DNA of 64,000 bases, taken from NCBI RefSeq assembly GCF_017963645.1, contig NZ_JAGMWN010000006.1, positions 295,916 through 359,915 of the forward strand. Reading direction: 5' to 3'. A program made the position numbers and the translations under genes. The notes below the pieces were generated by a model. That model saw only the letters and a program-made list of their open reading frames with translations. It had not been told where the DNA came from and did not search any database. This document shows positions 52,818 through 62,722 of the stretch, piece by piece (position 1 is the first letter of the stretch; every line of letters begins with the position of its first letter). Source of the DNA: Marivibrio halodurans. Its GTDB lineage: Bacteria; Pseudomonadota; Alphaproteobacteria; UBA8366; Aestuariispiraceae.

Positions 52818-52855
52818 GGGAGTAGGCGCGGCAGGCGGCGCGAAATCATCGCGTC

Positions 52856-53746
52856 CTAGGACGTTCCTTCCCGCCGCGCCGGCCAGTTCACCATCAGGAT
52901 GCCCGCGGCCACAGGAATAAGCCCGAGCAGGTCGCTGCGCGTCACAGGTTCGCCCAGTGCGATAAAGGCGATCAGCAGGGCGATCCCCGGATTGAGGAAG
53001 TGGAACGCACTGGCCGCGCCCGCCCCCGCCTTGCGGATCAGCGCGAACCAGATCAGCAGCGTCGCGAAGGTCATCACGATGACCGTATAGGCCTGGGTCC
53101 AGATAAAGGTCCATCCGAAGGTTATGTCCGGGTCCTCCAGGATCAGCGCCACCGGCAGCAACACCACCCCCGCCGCCCCGGACTGCACCGCGTTCATGGC
53201 CAGAGGATCGGCATCCGCGCCCCGCCGCTTATAGAGCACCGTTCCACAGGCGAGACAGATCATCCCCACCGCCGCGATGGCGATTCCGAGCGGATCATCG
53301 ACCGCGCTTTCCGCGTTGAGGCGATGGCCCAGGATGAACCATGCCCCGCCGAGCCCGAGAGCCAAACCGGCGAGCTTGCGCACGGTCGGCTTCTCCCCCA
53401 GCACCGGCCAGGCGAGGCCGACCGTTACCAGCGGCATCAGGCTGGCGATCATCGCCACCATGCCGGAGGAGACCGTGCGGAAGGCGATATAGCAGGCACC
53501 GAGATAGAGGGCGTTGTTGAAGATGCCCAGCCATATTCCCGTCCACATATCGGCCCGGTTGTCCGGAAGCCGCCGGCGCATCGCCACCAGCACCAGCCAC
53601 ATCAGCAGGAAGCCGAGGCTGTATCGGATGACCAGGAACCAAAGCGGCGGGGCCGCCTGGACCGCGAATTTGCCCACCGTGAAGGCCGAGCTCCACAGCA
53701 CGCAGAAGGTGACGCCGAGCGCCAGAACCTGCCAATTGAACCGCAT
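52856..53746 (-). CDS. EamA/DMT-family transporter
   Basis: 296 residues from ATG 53746, ten membrane segments in two EamA repeats. Typical pieces: FCVLWSSAFTVGKFAVQAAPPLWFLVIRY, YLGACYIAFRTVSSGMVAMIASLMPLVTVGLAWPVLGEKPTVRKLAG and, in the second repeat, FHFLNPGIALLIAFIALGEPVTRSDLLGLIPVAAGI. These proteins export small metabolites; the substrate cannot be read from sequence. Confidence 0.9.
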   Translation of the reverse strand: MRFNWQVLALGVTFCVLWSSAFTVGKFAVQAAPPLWFLVIRYSLGFLLMWLVLVAMRRRLPDNRADMWTGIWLGIFNNALYLGACYIAFRTVSSGMVAMIASLMPLVTVGLAWPVLGEKPTVRKLAGLALGLGGAWFILGHRLNAESAVDDPLGIAIAAVGMICLACGTVLYKRRGADADPLAMNAVQSGAAGVVLLPVALILEDPDITFGWTFIWTQAYTVIVMTFATLLIWFALIRKAGAGAASAFHFLNPGIALLIAFIALGEPVTRSDLLGLIPVAAGILMVNWPARREGTS

Positions 53747-53766
53747 GGATCGAACCCCGGAGCCCC

Positions 53767-54078
53767 TCAATCGCGCTTGAGGCGCATGCGCCACAGGCCC
53801 TTGAAGTCGTTCGGGTCGGCGGGCTCCCCCTTGCGCAGGATATCGATCCGGCCATCCCGGGCCAGGTGGATCGCCTGCTGCTTCACCGCCTGACGGTATC
53901 GCTTGAACAGGTCGCGACCGTCCTTCGGCTTGCGCTTGGTTTCGGCATAGGCGCGCGCGGCATCCTCCGGCGACAGGCTCTCGCCCGCCGGCAGCGCCTC
54001 GAGCTGCGCCAGGATAGATCGCGCGACGGGGTCGAGCGCGTCACGCGCCGCGCCGTCGTCTTGGCTTTCGGCCGTCAT
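53767..54078 (-). CDS. DUF3253-type small protein
   Basis: 103 residues from ATG 54078. The pattern SILAQLEALPAGESLSPEDAARAYAE, then LFKRYRQAVKQQAIHLARDGRIDILRKGEPADPNDFKGLWRMRL is the winged-helix-like DUF3253 layout. The function is unknown. It sits 20 bases upstream of the EamA gene on the same strand, so they may be co-transcribed. Confidence 0.75.
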   Translation of the reverse strand: MTAESQDDGAARDALDPVARSILAQLEALPAGESLSPEDAARAYAETKRKPKDGRDLFKRYRQAVKQQAIHLARDGRIDILRKGEPADPNDFKGLWRMRLKRD

Positions 54079-54245
54079 TGGGGAATCCTCTTGATTGGCG
54101 GCGCCCGGAAACGATGGCGCCACCCGCGCGGATGCGGCGCACTATGGACGGGGGCGGCGGTCATGTCCATATTGACGCGGATCGCCCGCGGCCGGGCGGT
54201 CACCCATTTCGGCAAGTCTGGCGGCGGGACCAAGGGGGCGTTCAG

Positions 54246-54941
54246 GTGGCCGGTGCGTTTTCCGATGTGACCATCGCGGTCGCGACCTTCGTCGGCGGGC
54301 ATTTCCTGCTCTCCAGCCTGCCCGTGCGCATGGTGCTGATTCAAAAACTGGGCGAGAACGGCTTTCGCCTGCTCTATTCGGTTGTCGCGGGGGCCACGCT
54401 CTTCTGGTCGATCGCCAGCTACAACAATGCGCCGTTCCATGGTCTCTGGCCGCCCGTGCCGGCGCTGGTTCACCTCCAAATGCTGTTGATGCTGGCCTCG
54501 GCGGTGCTGTTCGCGACATCCATCACCACGCGCAGCCCGACCGCCGTCGGCGGGGAACGGATGTTGCGCGACCCCAAGCCGCCGGCCGGAATCCTGACCG
54601 TCACCCGTCATCCGATGCTCTGGTCCTTCCTGCTCTGGGCGATCGGACACATGGCCGTCAACGGCGACGTGGCGAGTCTTATCTTCTTCGGCGGCATCGC
54701 CCTGTTGGCCGCGGGCGGCATGGCGCATATCGACTATCGTCGGCAAAGCCAGACGGGGGCCGATTGGGGGCCGGTCGCGCTCGCCACCAGCGCGGTGCCC
54801 TTCCTGGCGGCGATCCAGGGGCGCTGCCGGATCGATTGGGCTGGGATCGGGCTCGCCCGGCTGGCCCTGGGCTTGGCCATCTATGCCGCGTTGTTGCTCG
54901 GCCATGAATGGATCGCCGGGGTGCCGCTGGTTCGGTTTTAG
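54246..54941 (+). CDS. nnrU: NnrU family membrane protein
   Basis: 231 residues from GTG 54246, with AAGGGGG about ten bases upstream. Six or more membrane segments. The family block TVTRHPMLWSFLLWAIGHMAVNGDVASLIFFGG and the opening FVGGHFLLSSLPVRMVLIQKLGENGFRLLYSVVA are clear. NnrU was found near nitrate/nitric oxide reduction genes, and is related to isoprenylcysteine methyltransferase-like membrane proteins. No denitrification gene is in this window. Confidence 0.88.
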   Translation: MAGAFSDVTIAVATFVGGHFLLSSLPVRMVLIQKLGENGFRLLYSVVAGATLFWSIASYNNAPFHGLWPPVPALVHLQMLLMLASAVLFATSITTRSPTAVGGERMLRDPKPPAGILTVTRHPMLWSFLLWAIGHMAVNGDVASLIFFGGIALLAAGGMAHIDYRRQSQTGADWGPVALATSAVPFLAAIQGRCRIDWAGIGLARLALGLAIYAALLLGHEWIAGVPLVRF

Positions 54942-54968
54942 GGGCGTCTCGTCCGAGCCTCTTCGGCG

Positions 54969-55802
54969 TTATCCAGGGAAGGGCCGCGCGGCCGTGAAAT
55001 GACCGGCCGCGACCCGCGCGCCCAGCGGCGGGCCGATCGTGCTGCCCATGCCGCCATGTAGAAGCCGCGCGAAACGCGCCCGTGCCCCCGACCGCCGCGC
55101 ATGCAACAGCAGGCTCATCCAAAGCGGCGCGCCATGCGGGCGGCAGAAAGGCTCCGCCGGATCGATGTCATAGGGGTGGAGATAACTCCAGAGTCCCGCC
55201 GCCGGGCCGCTATCGGCCCCGCGCAGGCGTCGGCGGATCAGCGCCGCCGGCAGATAGCGGAAATAGATCCCGCCCAGATAGGGCAGCGTCAGCGGCCCAA
55301 CCCGCGTGACCGGCGCCGGCAGTTCCAGCAGGCCGCAGGGCCAGCGGAACGGCTCCCTCGGCGCGCCGGGATAGCCGTGGAGCGGGCTTCCCGCCGGCAG
55401 CACGCTGGAGGAATAGTGGAAGCCGATTTCCGCCAATGCCTCCGGGACCCAGGGCGTGGCGCGCGTCAGGGAGAAGCTGGGCGCGCGATAGCCCGGTACC
55501 GGCGCCCCGGCCGCGTCGGCCAGCGCCGCGCGCGCATCCGCCGTGCGCCGCCGGAACGAGTCCGGATCGTGCGCGGCCAGCGGCACGTGGTCGAAGGAAT
55601 GCAGGCCGATCTCATGGCCTTCCGCCGCGATCCGCCGGATCAGCGCCCGGTCGGTCGCGATCAGGTCGGCGACGATAAAAAGGCTCGCCCTGACCCCTGC
55701 CTCGGCCAGCAGCTCCAGCAACTGCTCGGTCATCGCCGCATGGCGCTTCGGTCCCCGCGCGGCGCCGCGATGATCCTCGATATCGAGCGTGACGGAGAGC
55801 AT
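54969..55802 (-). CDS. Polysaccharide deacetylase (NodB domain, DUF3473 type)
   Basis: 277 residues, no signal peptide. It starts MLSVTLDIEDHRG with the metal Asp. GHEIGLHSFDHVPLAAHD supplies the His pair (H-x3-H), and GYRAPSFSLTRATPWV is typical of exopolysaccharide-locus deacetylases. The C-terminal part (LPYLGGIYFRYLP... SYLHPYDIDP) also matches that subgroup. It is last in a minus-strand trio with a monooxygenase and an outer-membrane protein. Confidence 0.85.
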   Translation of the reverse strand: MLSVTLDIEDHRGAARGPKRHAAMTEQLLELLAEAGVRASLFIVADLIATDRALIRRIAAEGHEIGLHSFDHVPLAAHDPDSFRRRTADARAALADAAGAPVPGYRAPSFSLTRATPWVPEALAEIGFHYSSSVLPAGSPLHGYPGAPREPFRWPCGLLELPAPVTRVGPLTLPYLGGIYFRYLPAALIRRRLRGADSGPAAGLWSYLHPYDIDPAEPFCRPHGAPLWMSLLLHARRSGARARFARLLHGGMGSTIGPPLGARVAAGHFTAARPFPG

Positions 55803-55811
55803 GCGGTCCCC

Positions 55812-57035
55812 TCACACGGAGTCATACTTGGCGCGGAAATGCCGTTCGAAGGCCACGCGCGGCAGGAAGCGCATGGCGTTGTTGCGCGCGGCCTCGATCA
55901 CGGCGCTGCGCGGTACGTACCATTTCACGGCCGCGCGCGTCGCCCGTTGCATGGCGTCGAGGATGGGCTTCCGCGCGCCCTCCACCGCCGCGAAGGCCGC
56001 CGCCGGATCCTCCGGCCGCGCCAGCATCGCGTTCGCCAGCCGCGCCGCGCCGGTCAATGCGGCGGCCGCGCCCCGGCCGGAAAACAGCGTCAGGCAATGC
56101 GCCGCGTCGCCCACCAGCGCGACGCGGCCCGCATGCCAATGCGGCAGTTCGATCTGGCTGAGCCGGTCCATGTAGAAGCTCCGCCCCCTCGGCCCATGGG
56201 CGAGCGCGGTGGCCGTCGCCTTCGGCGCGCCGGTGAAGGCGCGGGCCAGCAGGTCGGCCCGCGCGGCCGGTTCCTCCGGCGGGGCCGGCGCCGTCTCCGC
56301 CCAGACGAAGACGGCGCCCGCCTCGCCAGTCTCGGCCTCGCCAGCCCCCGCCGCTTCTGGCTTCGTATCCCCGGACGCGGTTTGGAAGATCGCCATGTAG
56401 CGCGCGCGTTCCATGTAGGTCCGGAATTCCCGGTCGAGGCCGAGCGCGTTGGGAAGTCGATAGGCGGCGCAGAACAGGCCCAGATCGTGCCGGATCGGCG
56501 CATGCCCGGCCAACCCGTCGAAGGCCAGCGCGCGGGTCGCCGAATGAACGCCGTCCGCCCCGATGACGGCGGCGGCACGCAGGGCCGACCCGTCGTTGAG
56601 TTTCAGGCGGATACCGGTCTCCTCCCGGTCTAGGGCCGTCACCGTCACGCCCCGATGCAGGGCGACGCCGTCGGGCAGGGCGGCCATCAACGCCTTCGCC
56701 AGATCGTTGCGCATCGGCTGGATGACCGGGAGCGATCCGAACAACCGCCCATAATCGAGCGCCAGCAGCCGCCGGCCGCGCGCGTCGTGATAGCTGGACC
56801 GGGTGATGCGATGGATGCGCGCCGTCACATCGTCGAGTATGCCGAGGCGATCCGCCACCGCGTGCGCCTCGCCCGAGAGGGACACGAGGAACCCGCCGCC
56901 GCGCATTTCCGCGTCGCGTTCCACCAGGGTCACGGGCACGCCCGCCCGGCCCAGGACGACCGCCGCGGTCAGACCGGCGATCCCGGCGCCGACGACAACG
57001 ACCCCGTCGGCGCGGATGTCGCCCTTCGCCGCCAC
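55812..57035 (-). CDS. FAD-dependent aromatic-hydroxylase-type monooxygenase
   Basis: 407 residues from a GTG five bases after the outer-membrane protein stop. Motifs: VVVVGAGIAGLTAAVVLGRAG (dinucleotide binding), GADGVHSATR (DG motif), and HWHAGRVALVGDAAHCLTLFSGRGAAAAL (GD motif). This is the PHBH/UbiH-like class A flavin hydroxylase fold. An Ala/Glu-rich insert near residues 225-245 looks like a local expansion. The substrate is unknown; no ring-cleavage genes are near. Confidence 0.88.
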   Translation of the reverse strand: MAAKGDIRADGVVVVGAGIAGLTAAVVLGRAGVPVTLVERDAEMRGGGFLVSLSGEAHAVADRLGILDDVTARIHRITRSSYHDARGRRLLALDYGRLFGSLPVIQPMRNDLAKALMAALPDGVALHRGVTVTALDREETGIRLKLNDGSALRAAAVIGADGVHSATRALAFDGLAGHAPIRHDLGLFCAAYRLPNALGLDREFRTYMERARYMAIFQTASGDTKPEAAGAGEAETGEAGAVFVWAETAPAPPEEPAARADLLARAFTGAPKATATALAHGPRGRSFYMDRLSQIELPHWHAGRVALVGDAAHCLTLFSGRGAAAALTGAARLANAMLARPEDPAAAFAAVEGARKPILDAMQRATRAAVKWYVPRSAVIEAARNNAMRFLPRVAFERHFRAKYDSV

Positions 57036-57040
57036 GACGT

Positions 57041-57742
57041 CTAGAAGCGGTAGAGGAGCGAGAGCATCAGGTCGTGGGAAACATAGGTCTCGGCATTGAT
57101 CGTCTCGCCGCCGGCCTGCGTGCCGCTTTCCACCTCGCCCATGTCGAGATAGCGATAGGCGAGCTCCGTCCCCCAGTTCCGCGCCAACTCATAATCGACG
57201 CCGACCATGGCGCCGAGCGCGAGGCTGTTGGTCGTATTCTCGGTCTTGGTGATGGCCCCGGTGGTGAGGTTCGAGCGCTCGATCTCCGAGCTATTGCGGA
57301 CCCAGCCGACCGTGGCGCCGATGAAGGGTGTCCAGGCGCTGTCGGTGCGGATTTCCCAGGCGCCGCTCACCAGCGCCATGGTCGAGGACAGGTTGTTCTC
57401 ATAGCCATGGCCCGGGCCGCCCGGATCACGCACGTCGTAATCCATGCGGAAACGGTGGGAGAGTTCCCCCTCCACCCGCAGGGGCAGATCGCCAAACCGA
57501 TAGCCGAAGACACCGCCGGCCGCCGCCGTGGGGTCCTCGGTATTGTTGTCGATGCGGTTGCCGGCGAAGCCGGTGGTCGTGACATCCTCGACACTCGACT
57601 GGCCGCCGGTCAGGCGCAGGCCGACATAGGCGCCCTCGCGCGCATGCTGCGCGGCCGCCGGGGCTGAGATCATCGCCGCCGCGATCGCCAAGACGGCGAT
57701 CGAACCGCCGACACACCGTTTCGCCAAACCGTTCGAAGACAC
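57041..57742 (-). CDS. Outer-membrane beta-barrel protein
   Basis: 233 residues from GTG 57742. The signal peptide is about 1-31 ([19 protein letters not shown]). The mature part alternates polar and hydrophobic residues as in small eight-strand barrels and ends with the aromatic signature [29 protein letters not shown] and [16 protein letters not shown] resemble OmpW/Omp25-like porins. No OmpA peptidoglycan domain is present. Confidence 0.85.
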   Translation of the reverse strand: MSSNGLAKRCVGGSIAVLAIAAAMISAPAAAQHAREGAYVGLRLTGGQSSVEDVTTTGFAGNRIDNNTEDPTAAAGGVFGYRFGDLPLRVEGELSHRFRMDYDVRDPGGPGHGYENNLSSTMALVSGAWEIRTDSAWTPFIGATVGWVRNSSEIERSNLTTGAITKTENTTNSLALGAMVGVDYELARNWGTELAYRYLDMGEVESGTQAGGETINAETYVSHDLMLSLLYRF

Positions 57743-57942
57743 GGGCCGTTCCCCCCTGCTCGCCGAATAATTCCGAAGCCCTGGAACGGCTTATAGCCGA
57801 AAGTTCGAGGCAGGTCGATATCCAAGACGCGCGCGCGAAACCCCTTGGTCGGCGACCGGGCGCGGCGCACAATGCGCGGCGCGGCATGTCCGACCAGGGC
57901 ATTCGGCGACATGACGGGCTGGGAAGGCAGGAAGGGCTAAAC

Positions 57943-58830
57943 ATGCGGGAGCGCCCCGAAACCGAAGCGATCGAGATGGAGATCGTCCCCCGCGCCGGCG
58001 ATATCGGCGGGTTCGAGGTCGCGCGGGTCCTGCCCTTCCGCAAACGGCGGATGGTCGGTCCCTTCATCTTCCTCGACCAGATGGGGCCGAGCCGCTTCAC
58101 GCCCGGCACCGGCCTGGACGTGGCGCCGCATCCGCATATCGGGCTCGCCACGGTGACCTATCTGGTCGAGGGCGAGATCCTGCATCGCGACAGCCTGGGC
58201 AACGCGCTGCCGATCCGCCCGGGGGAGGTCAATTGGATGACCGCGGGGCGCGGCATCGTGCATTCCGAACGCTCCCCCGACGCCGTCCGCGCGCGCGGTG
58301 GCGCCATCGCGGGCCTGCAGGCCTGGGTCGCCCTGCCCCGGGATGGGGAGGAATGCGCCCCCGCCTTCGTCCATCACGACGACGCCACCCTGCCGGTGAT
58401 CGTGGATGGGGGCGTCAACGCCCGGGTGATCGCCGGGGCCTATGCCGGCGCGCGCTCCCCCGTCGCGGTGGCGAGCGAGACGATCTATGTCGATCTGAAT
58501 CTGGCGGAGGGGGCGGCCGCGCCGATCGACGCGGCATGGGAGGAACGCGCCCTCTATCTCTATTCGGGCGGGGTGGAGATCGACGGCCGACGGTATGATC
58601 CGGGCCGCCTCCTGGTGCTCGCCCCCGGCGCGGCGATCACGGTTCGGGCGGTCGGGGGGCCGGCGCGCCTGATGCTGATGGGGGGCGCGGCAATGGATGG
58701 ACCGCGCCATATCTGGTGGAATTTCGTCTCTTCCCGCCGCGAGCGGATCGAACAGGCCAAGGCGGATTGGAAGGCCGGACGCTTCGATCCCGTGCCGGGC
58801 GACGACGATTTCGTTCCACTTCCGGAATAA
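57943..58830 (+). CDS. Pirin family protein
   Basis: 295 residues from ATG 57943, with GGAAGGG upstream; 57886 is a longer alternative. The N-terminal cupin has [40 protein letters not shown] and [32 protein letters not shown], giving the three His and Glu metal ligands. The C-terminal cupin is present. Bacterial pirins can act as quercetinases or metabolic regulators. Confidence 0.93.
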   Translation: MRERPETEAIEMEIVPRAGDIGGFEVARVLPFRKRRMVGPFIFLDQMGPSRFTPGTGLDVAPHPHIGLATVTYLVEGEILHRDSLGNALPIRPGEVNWMTAGRGIVHSERSPDAVRARGGAIAGLQAWVALPRDGEECAPAFVHHDDATLPVIVDGGVNARVIAGAYAGARSPVAVASETIYVDLNLAEGAAAPIDAAWEERALYLYSGGVEIDGRRYDPGRLLVLAPGAAITVRAVGGPARLMLMGGAAMDGPRHIWWNFVSSRRERIEQAKADWKAGRFDPVPGDDDFVPLPE

Positions 58831-58893
58831 GTTCGGAACGAGGCCGCTCGCGCGGGCGACCATTCGCCGCCCTCGGGTCCGGGCGCGCCCGTG

Positions 58894-58919
58894 CGAGGCT
58901 TGGGACCGTCCCAGCCTCG
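58894..58919 (+). terminator. Hairpin after the pirin gene
   Basis: CGAGGCTTGGGAC at 58894 pairs with GTCCCAGCCTCG ending at 58919, with one bulged T and a minimal loop. It lies between pirin and the LysE gene. Confidence 0.45.
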
Positions 58920-58939
58920 TCCCAAGCGGAGTACCGGCA

Positions 58940-59566
58940 ATGCCCTCGAGCGATCTTCTGACCGCCTTCCTGATCGCCTCCGCGCTCTTCGCCTGCGTGC
59001 CCGGCCCCTCGATGCTGTTCGCCGCCACCCGGACGCTTAGCGACGGGCGCCGGGCCGGGTGGTGGGCGATGCTGGGCTTCCATATCGCCGGCCTTTGCCA
59101 CGTGGCGGCGGCGGCCTTCGGGGTTTCGGCGTTGATCGCGCTGGTCCCGCCGCTCTTCATCGCGATGAAGCTGGTGGGGGCCGGTTATCTCATCTGGCTC
59201 GGTATCGGCTATCTGCGCCGGCCCCGCCCAATATCCCGGATATCCACCGGGCGAACGGGGATGAAGGGGCTGCGCGACAGTTTTTTGGTGGAGGTCCTGA
59301 ACCCGAAATCGGCGCTCTTCTTCCTCGCCTTCCTGCCGCAATTCACGCAGGCCGGGGCGAGCCTGCCGGTCTGGGCGCAGATCGCGATTCTGGGGCTGAT
59401 CGTCAATCTGATGTTCAGCCTGACCGACGCGCTGATGATCGAGGGGGCGCACCGGATCGCCCGGCGTCTGCGGGGGTCTGGGCGCGTCCCGGTCCTGCCG
59501 CGGCGCCTGGCCGGCGGCGCGCTGATCGCGCTGGGAATCAATCTGGCGCTGACCGGGGAGCGGTGA
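58940..59566 (+). CDS. LysE/RhtB family exporter
   Basis: 208 residues from ATG 58940, with five to six membrane segments. The family motif is LFACVPGPSMLFAATRTLSDGRRAGWWAMLGF, then YLIWLGIGYLRR and SFLVEVLNPKSALFFLAFLPQFTQ. These proteins export amino acids and related metabolites. Position next to serA-serC does not prove serine export. Confidence 0.92.
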   Translation: MPSSDLLTAFLIASALFACVPGPSMLFAATRTLSDGRRAGWWAMLGFHIAGLCHVAAAAFGVSALIALVPPLFIAMKLVGAGYLIWLGIGYLRRPRPISRISTGRTGMKGLRDSFLVEVLNPKSALFFLAFLPQFTQAGASLPVWAQIAILGLIVNLMFSLTDALMIEGAHRIARRLRGSGRVPVLPRRLAGGALIALGINLALTGER

Positions 59567-59592
59567 GGCACCGGTATTGCGCGGCTGCTGTC

Positions 59593-61173
59593 CTAGAACT
59601 TCAGCGGCTTCGCCTGGATCACCTGGGGCAGGGCCTTGATCGCCTCCAGCACCGCGCCCTCGACCGGCGCGTCGGTCGCGATCAGGGCGATGGCGTCCCC
59701 GCCGGTCGATTCCCGGCCCAGATGGAAGGTGCCGATATTGATCCCCGCATCGCCCAGGATGGTGCCCAGCCCGCCGATCAGCCCGGGCTGATCGCGGTTG
59801 GTGATATAGAGCATATGCTCGCTCAACTCCGCCTCGATCGAGATATCCTTGATCGAGACGATGCGCGGCAGCCCGCCGCCGAACAACGTGCCGGAGATCG
59901 AGCGCGTGAAATCCTCCGTCTCCACCGTCAGGCGGATCAGCGTGTTGTAGTCGCCCTCGCGCTCATGGACGGTTTCGCTGACGTCGATGCCGCGATCCTT
60001 CGCGAAAAGCGGCGCGTTCACCATGTTGACCGCGTCGGAGAAGGGTTTCATCAGTTCCGCCAGCGCGGCTTGGACCAGCGGCTTGCGGTTGAGCTTCGCG
60101 ACCGCGCCCTCGAATTCCATGGTAACGGATTTCAGGCCGTTCTCCGTCACCTGGCCCGCGAAGGAGCCGAGCTGACAGGCAAGCTTCATATAGGGCTTGA
60201 GGCGCGGCGCGTCCTCGGCCGAGATCGAGGGCATGTTGAGCGCGTTGGTGATCGCGCCCGTCATCAGGTAATCCGACATCTGCTCGGCCACCTGCAGGGC
60301 GACATTCTCCTGCGCCTCCTCCGTCGCCGCGCCAAGATGGGGCGTGCAGACGACGTTCGGCTTATCGAACAGCACGTTCTCGCGCGCGGGTTCCTCCACG
60401 AAGACGTCGAAGGCGGCGCCCGCCACCTTGCCCGCGTCGATCGCGGCGGCCAGATCGGCCTCGTTCACGATTCCGCCGCGCGCGCAATTGATGATGCGCA
60501 CCCCGTCCTTGCATTTCGCCAGCGCCCCGGCGTCGATCAGGTCGCGCGTCTGGTCGGTCAACGGCGTGTGCACGGTGATGAAATCGGCCTTGGCCAGCAG
60601 CGTGTCGAAATCCACCTTCTCGACATTCAGCGCGGCCGCCCGCTCCTCCGACAGGAAGGGGTCGTAGGCGGCCACCTTCATCTTAAGCCCCTGAGCCCGG
60701 TCGGCGACGATGGCGCCGATATTGCCGACACCGACAAGGCCCAGCACCTTGCCGTAAAGCTCGACCCCCATGAAGCGGGATTTCTCCCACTTGCCCGCGC
60801 GGGTGGAGGCGTCGGCGGCCGGAATCTGGCGCGCGCAGGCCATCATCATGGCGACGGCATGCTCCGCCGTCGTGATGGAGTTGCCGAAGGGCGTGTTCAT
60901 CACGACGATCCCGGCGCCGGTCGCGGCCTCCATATCGATATTGTCGACGCCGATCCCGGCGCGGCCGACGACGCGCAGCCGGTCCTTCGCCTTCTCCAGA
61001 ACCGCCGCCGTCACCTTGGTGGCGGAGCGGATGGCCAGCCCGTCGTAATCGCCGATGATCGACAGCAATTCGTCCGCCGGCAGGCCCGGCTTGAAATCGA
61101 CCTCCAGGCCGCGGCGTTCGAAGACCGCGACGGCTTCCTGGCTCAACTTGTCGGAAATCAGGACACGGGGCAT
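59593..61173 (-). CDS. serA: SerA, D-3-phosphoglycerate dehydrogenase
   Basis: 526 residues, the long form with an intervening domain and C-terminal ACT domain (HMLYITNRDQPGLIGGLGTILGDAGINI). Catalytic Arg is in RIINCARGGIV, Glu in VFVEEPARE and His in VVCTPHLGAATEEAQE; the NAD loop is VLGLVGVGNIGAIVADRA. It oxidises 3-phosphoglycerate, the first step of serine synthesis; the ACT domain probably senses serine. serC is 57 bases upstream on the same strand. Confidence 0.97.
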   Translation of the reverse strand: MPRVLISDKLSQEAVAVFERRGLEVDFKPGLPADELLSIIGDYDGLAIRSATKVTAAVLEKAKDRLRVVGRAGIGVDNIDMEAATGAGIVVMNTPFGNSITTAEHAVAMMMACARQIPAADASTRAGKWEKSRFMGVELYGKVLGLVGVGNIGAIVADRAQGLKMKVAAYDPFLSEERAAALNVEKVDFDTLLAKADFITVHTPLTDQTRDLIDAGALAKCKDGVRIINCARGGIVNEADLAAAIDAGKVAGAAFDVFVEEPARENVLFDKPNVVCTPHLGAATEEAQENVALQVAEQMSDYLMTGAITNALNMPSISAEDAPRLKPYMKLACQLGSFAGQVTENGLKSVTMEFEGAVAKLNRKPLVQAALAELMKPFSDAVNMVNAPLFAKDRGIDVSETVHEREGDYNTLIRLTVETEDFTRSISGTLFGGGLPRIVSIKDISIEAELSEHMLYITNRDQPGLIGGLGTILGDAGINIGTFHLGRESTGGDAIALIATDAPVEGAVLEAIKALPQVIQAKPLKF

Positions 61174-61230
61174 GGGCTTTTCATTTCTCTGATCTTATAG
61201 GGTCGGGCTCGGTCGTCGGGTCCGGGACGC

Positions 61231-62382
61231 TCAGGAAAGCTCCCCATAGGCCCAATCGATCCAGGGCAGCACGGCCGCCATGTCGGCGGGCTCCACCGTC
61301 GCGCCGCCCCAAAGGCGCAAGCCCGGGGGCGCGTCGCGATAGCCGTTGATGTCGAAGGCGACCGCCTCCTCCTCCAGCCGCTTGGCGATGGCCTTGGGCG
61401 CGCCGGCGCGGGCCTCGCCCTCCAGCGGGCAGGCATCGGCCAGCTTCAGGCAGATCGAGGTGGAGGAGCGCGTCGCCGGGTCGCTCGCCAGGAAATCGAT
61501 CCAGTCGCGCGCCGCGACCCAATCCTCCACCGCTGCCAGGTTCGATTGCGAGCGCGCGACCAACGCGTCGAGCCCGCCGATCCCGGCCGCCCATTTCAGC
61601 GCGTCCAGGCAATCCTCCACCGCCAGCATGGAGGGGGTGTTGATCGTCTCCCCCTTCCAGATGCCCTCGTTCAGCGCGCCGCCCTTGGTCATGCGGAAGA
61701 TCTTCGGCAGCGGCCAGTCGGGGGCGAAGCTCTCCAGCCGCTCCACCGCGCGCGGGCTCAGCACCAGCATGCCGTGCGCGCCCTCGCCGCCCAGCACCTT
61801 CTGCCAGGACCAGGTGACGACATCGAGCTTGCGCCACGGCAGATGCATGGCGAAGGCGGCCGATGTCGCGTCGCAGATCGTCAGCCCCTCCCGGTCGTCG
61901 GCGATCCAATCGCCGTCGGGCACGCGCACGCCGCTGGTCGTGCCGTTCCAGGTGAAGACGCAGTCGCGGTCCGGGTCGGTCCTGGAAAGATCGGGCAGCA
62001 GGCCGTAATCCGCCTCCATCACGCGGGCGTCCTGGAGCTTCAGCTGCTTGACCACGTCGCTCACCCAGCCGGTGCCGAAGCTTTCCCACGCCAGCAGATC
62101 GACGCCGCGCGCGCCCAGCATCGACCACAGCGCCATTTCCACCGCGCCGGTGTCGGAGGCCGGGACGATCCCGATGCGATAATCCGCCGGAATGGCCAGC
62201 AGCTCGCGCGTGCGCTCGATCACCTCCGCCAGCTTCTTCTTGCCGGGGCCGGAGCGATGGGAGCGCCCGACCAGCGCGTCCGCCAGCACGGCGGGCGACC
62301 AGCCCGGCCGCTTGGCGCAGGGGCCGGAGGAGAAATTGGGGCAGGCGGGACGCTTCACGGGACGCTCGGACGGGGCGGTCAT
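61231..62382 (-). CDS. serC: SerC, phosphoserine aminotransferase
   Basis: 383 residues of the alphaproteobacterial SerC type. [15 protein letters not shown] opens it; [37 protein letters not shown] and the PLP-lysine stretch [17 protein letters not shown] are clear. It transaminates 3-phosphohydroxypyruvate. TGAGGAG lies 11 bases before the ATG. It forms an operon with serA. Confidence 0.96.
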   Translation of the reverse strand: MTAPSERPVKRPACPNFSSGPCAKRPGWSPAVLADALVGRSHRSGPGKKKLAEVIERTRELLAIPADYRIGIVPASDTGAVEMALWSMLGARGVDLLAWESFGTGWVSDVVKQLKLQDARVMEADYGLLPDLSRTDPDRDCVFTWNGTTSGVRVPDGDWIADDREGLTICDATSAAFAMHLPWRKLDVVTWSWQKVLGGEGAHGMLVLSPRAVERLESFAPDWPLPKIFRMTKGGALNEGIWKGETINTPSMLAVEDCLDALKWAAGIGGLDALVARSQSNLAAVEDWVAARDWIDFLASDPATRSSTSICLKLADACPLEGEARAGAPKAIAKRLEEEAVAFDINGYRDAPPGLRLWGGATVEPADMAAVLPWIDWAYGELS

Positions 62383-62470
62383 GATCGATAGGGCTCCTCA
62401 CGCGGGGTCGCGGGGTCTCGGCCGGGTGGGCCCGCCGCCCGCGCGTTCATCTGGACCGGGTGACGCGGAA
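62383..62470 (-). promoter_or_regulatory. Structured leader upstream of serC-serA (candidate serC RNA motif)
   Basis: On the minus strand, a CGCGT/ACGCG stem (62467-62463 with 62446-62442) encloses CACCCGGTCCAGATGA, followed by a G/C-rich second hairpin before the Shine-Dalgarno. Alphaproteobacteria are known to carry a conserved serC leader motif at this place. I infer identity from position and two-hairpin layout only. The remaining 62471-62722 shows no gene. Confidence 0.4.
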
Positions 62471-62722
62471 GAGGACGCCCGACACCGGCCGCCGCCTCCC
62501 GCGCCGCGAAGCTAGGCGGGGGGGCGGGGCGAATCAACGCCCAATTTGTCGCTCTGGCGGAAGAAGGGGTCGCATTTGGGCGGCTTTCGCGGTGGCGCGC
62601 CGTTCCCCTTCCCGCCGCCCGGCTCCGGCCACTAGCCTCATGGCTGTGGACGGCCTAGCATGCCACCGCCAATGGGCGATTCCGGGGGCGTGAGCGGGGA
62701 TGAGCGGGAGGGGGAGGTTGCG

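Noticed and set aside
59059..61200. 713-codon plus-strand frame over lysE and serA.
   Set aside because: It runs out of frame through lysE then antisense through serA, both of which are unambiguous.
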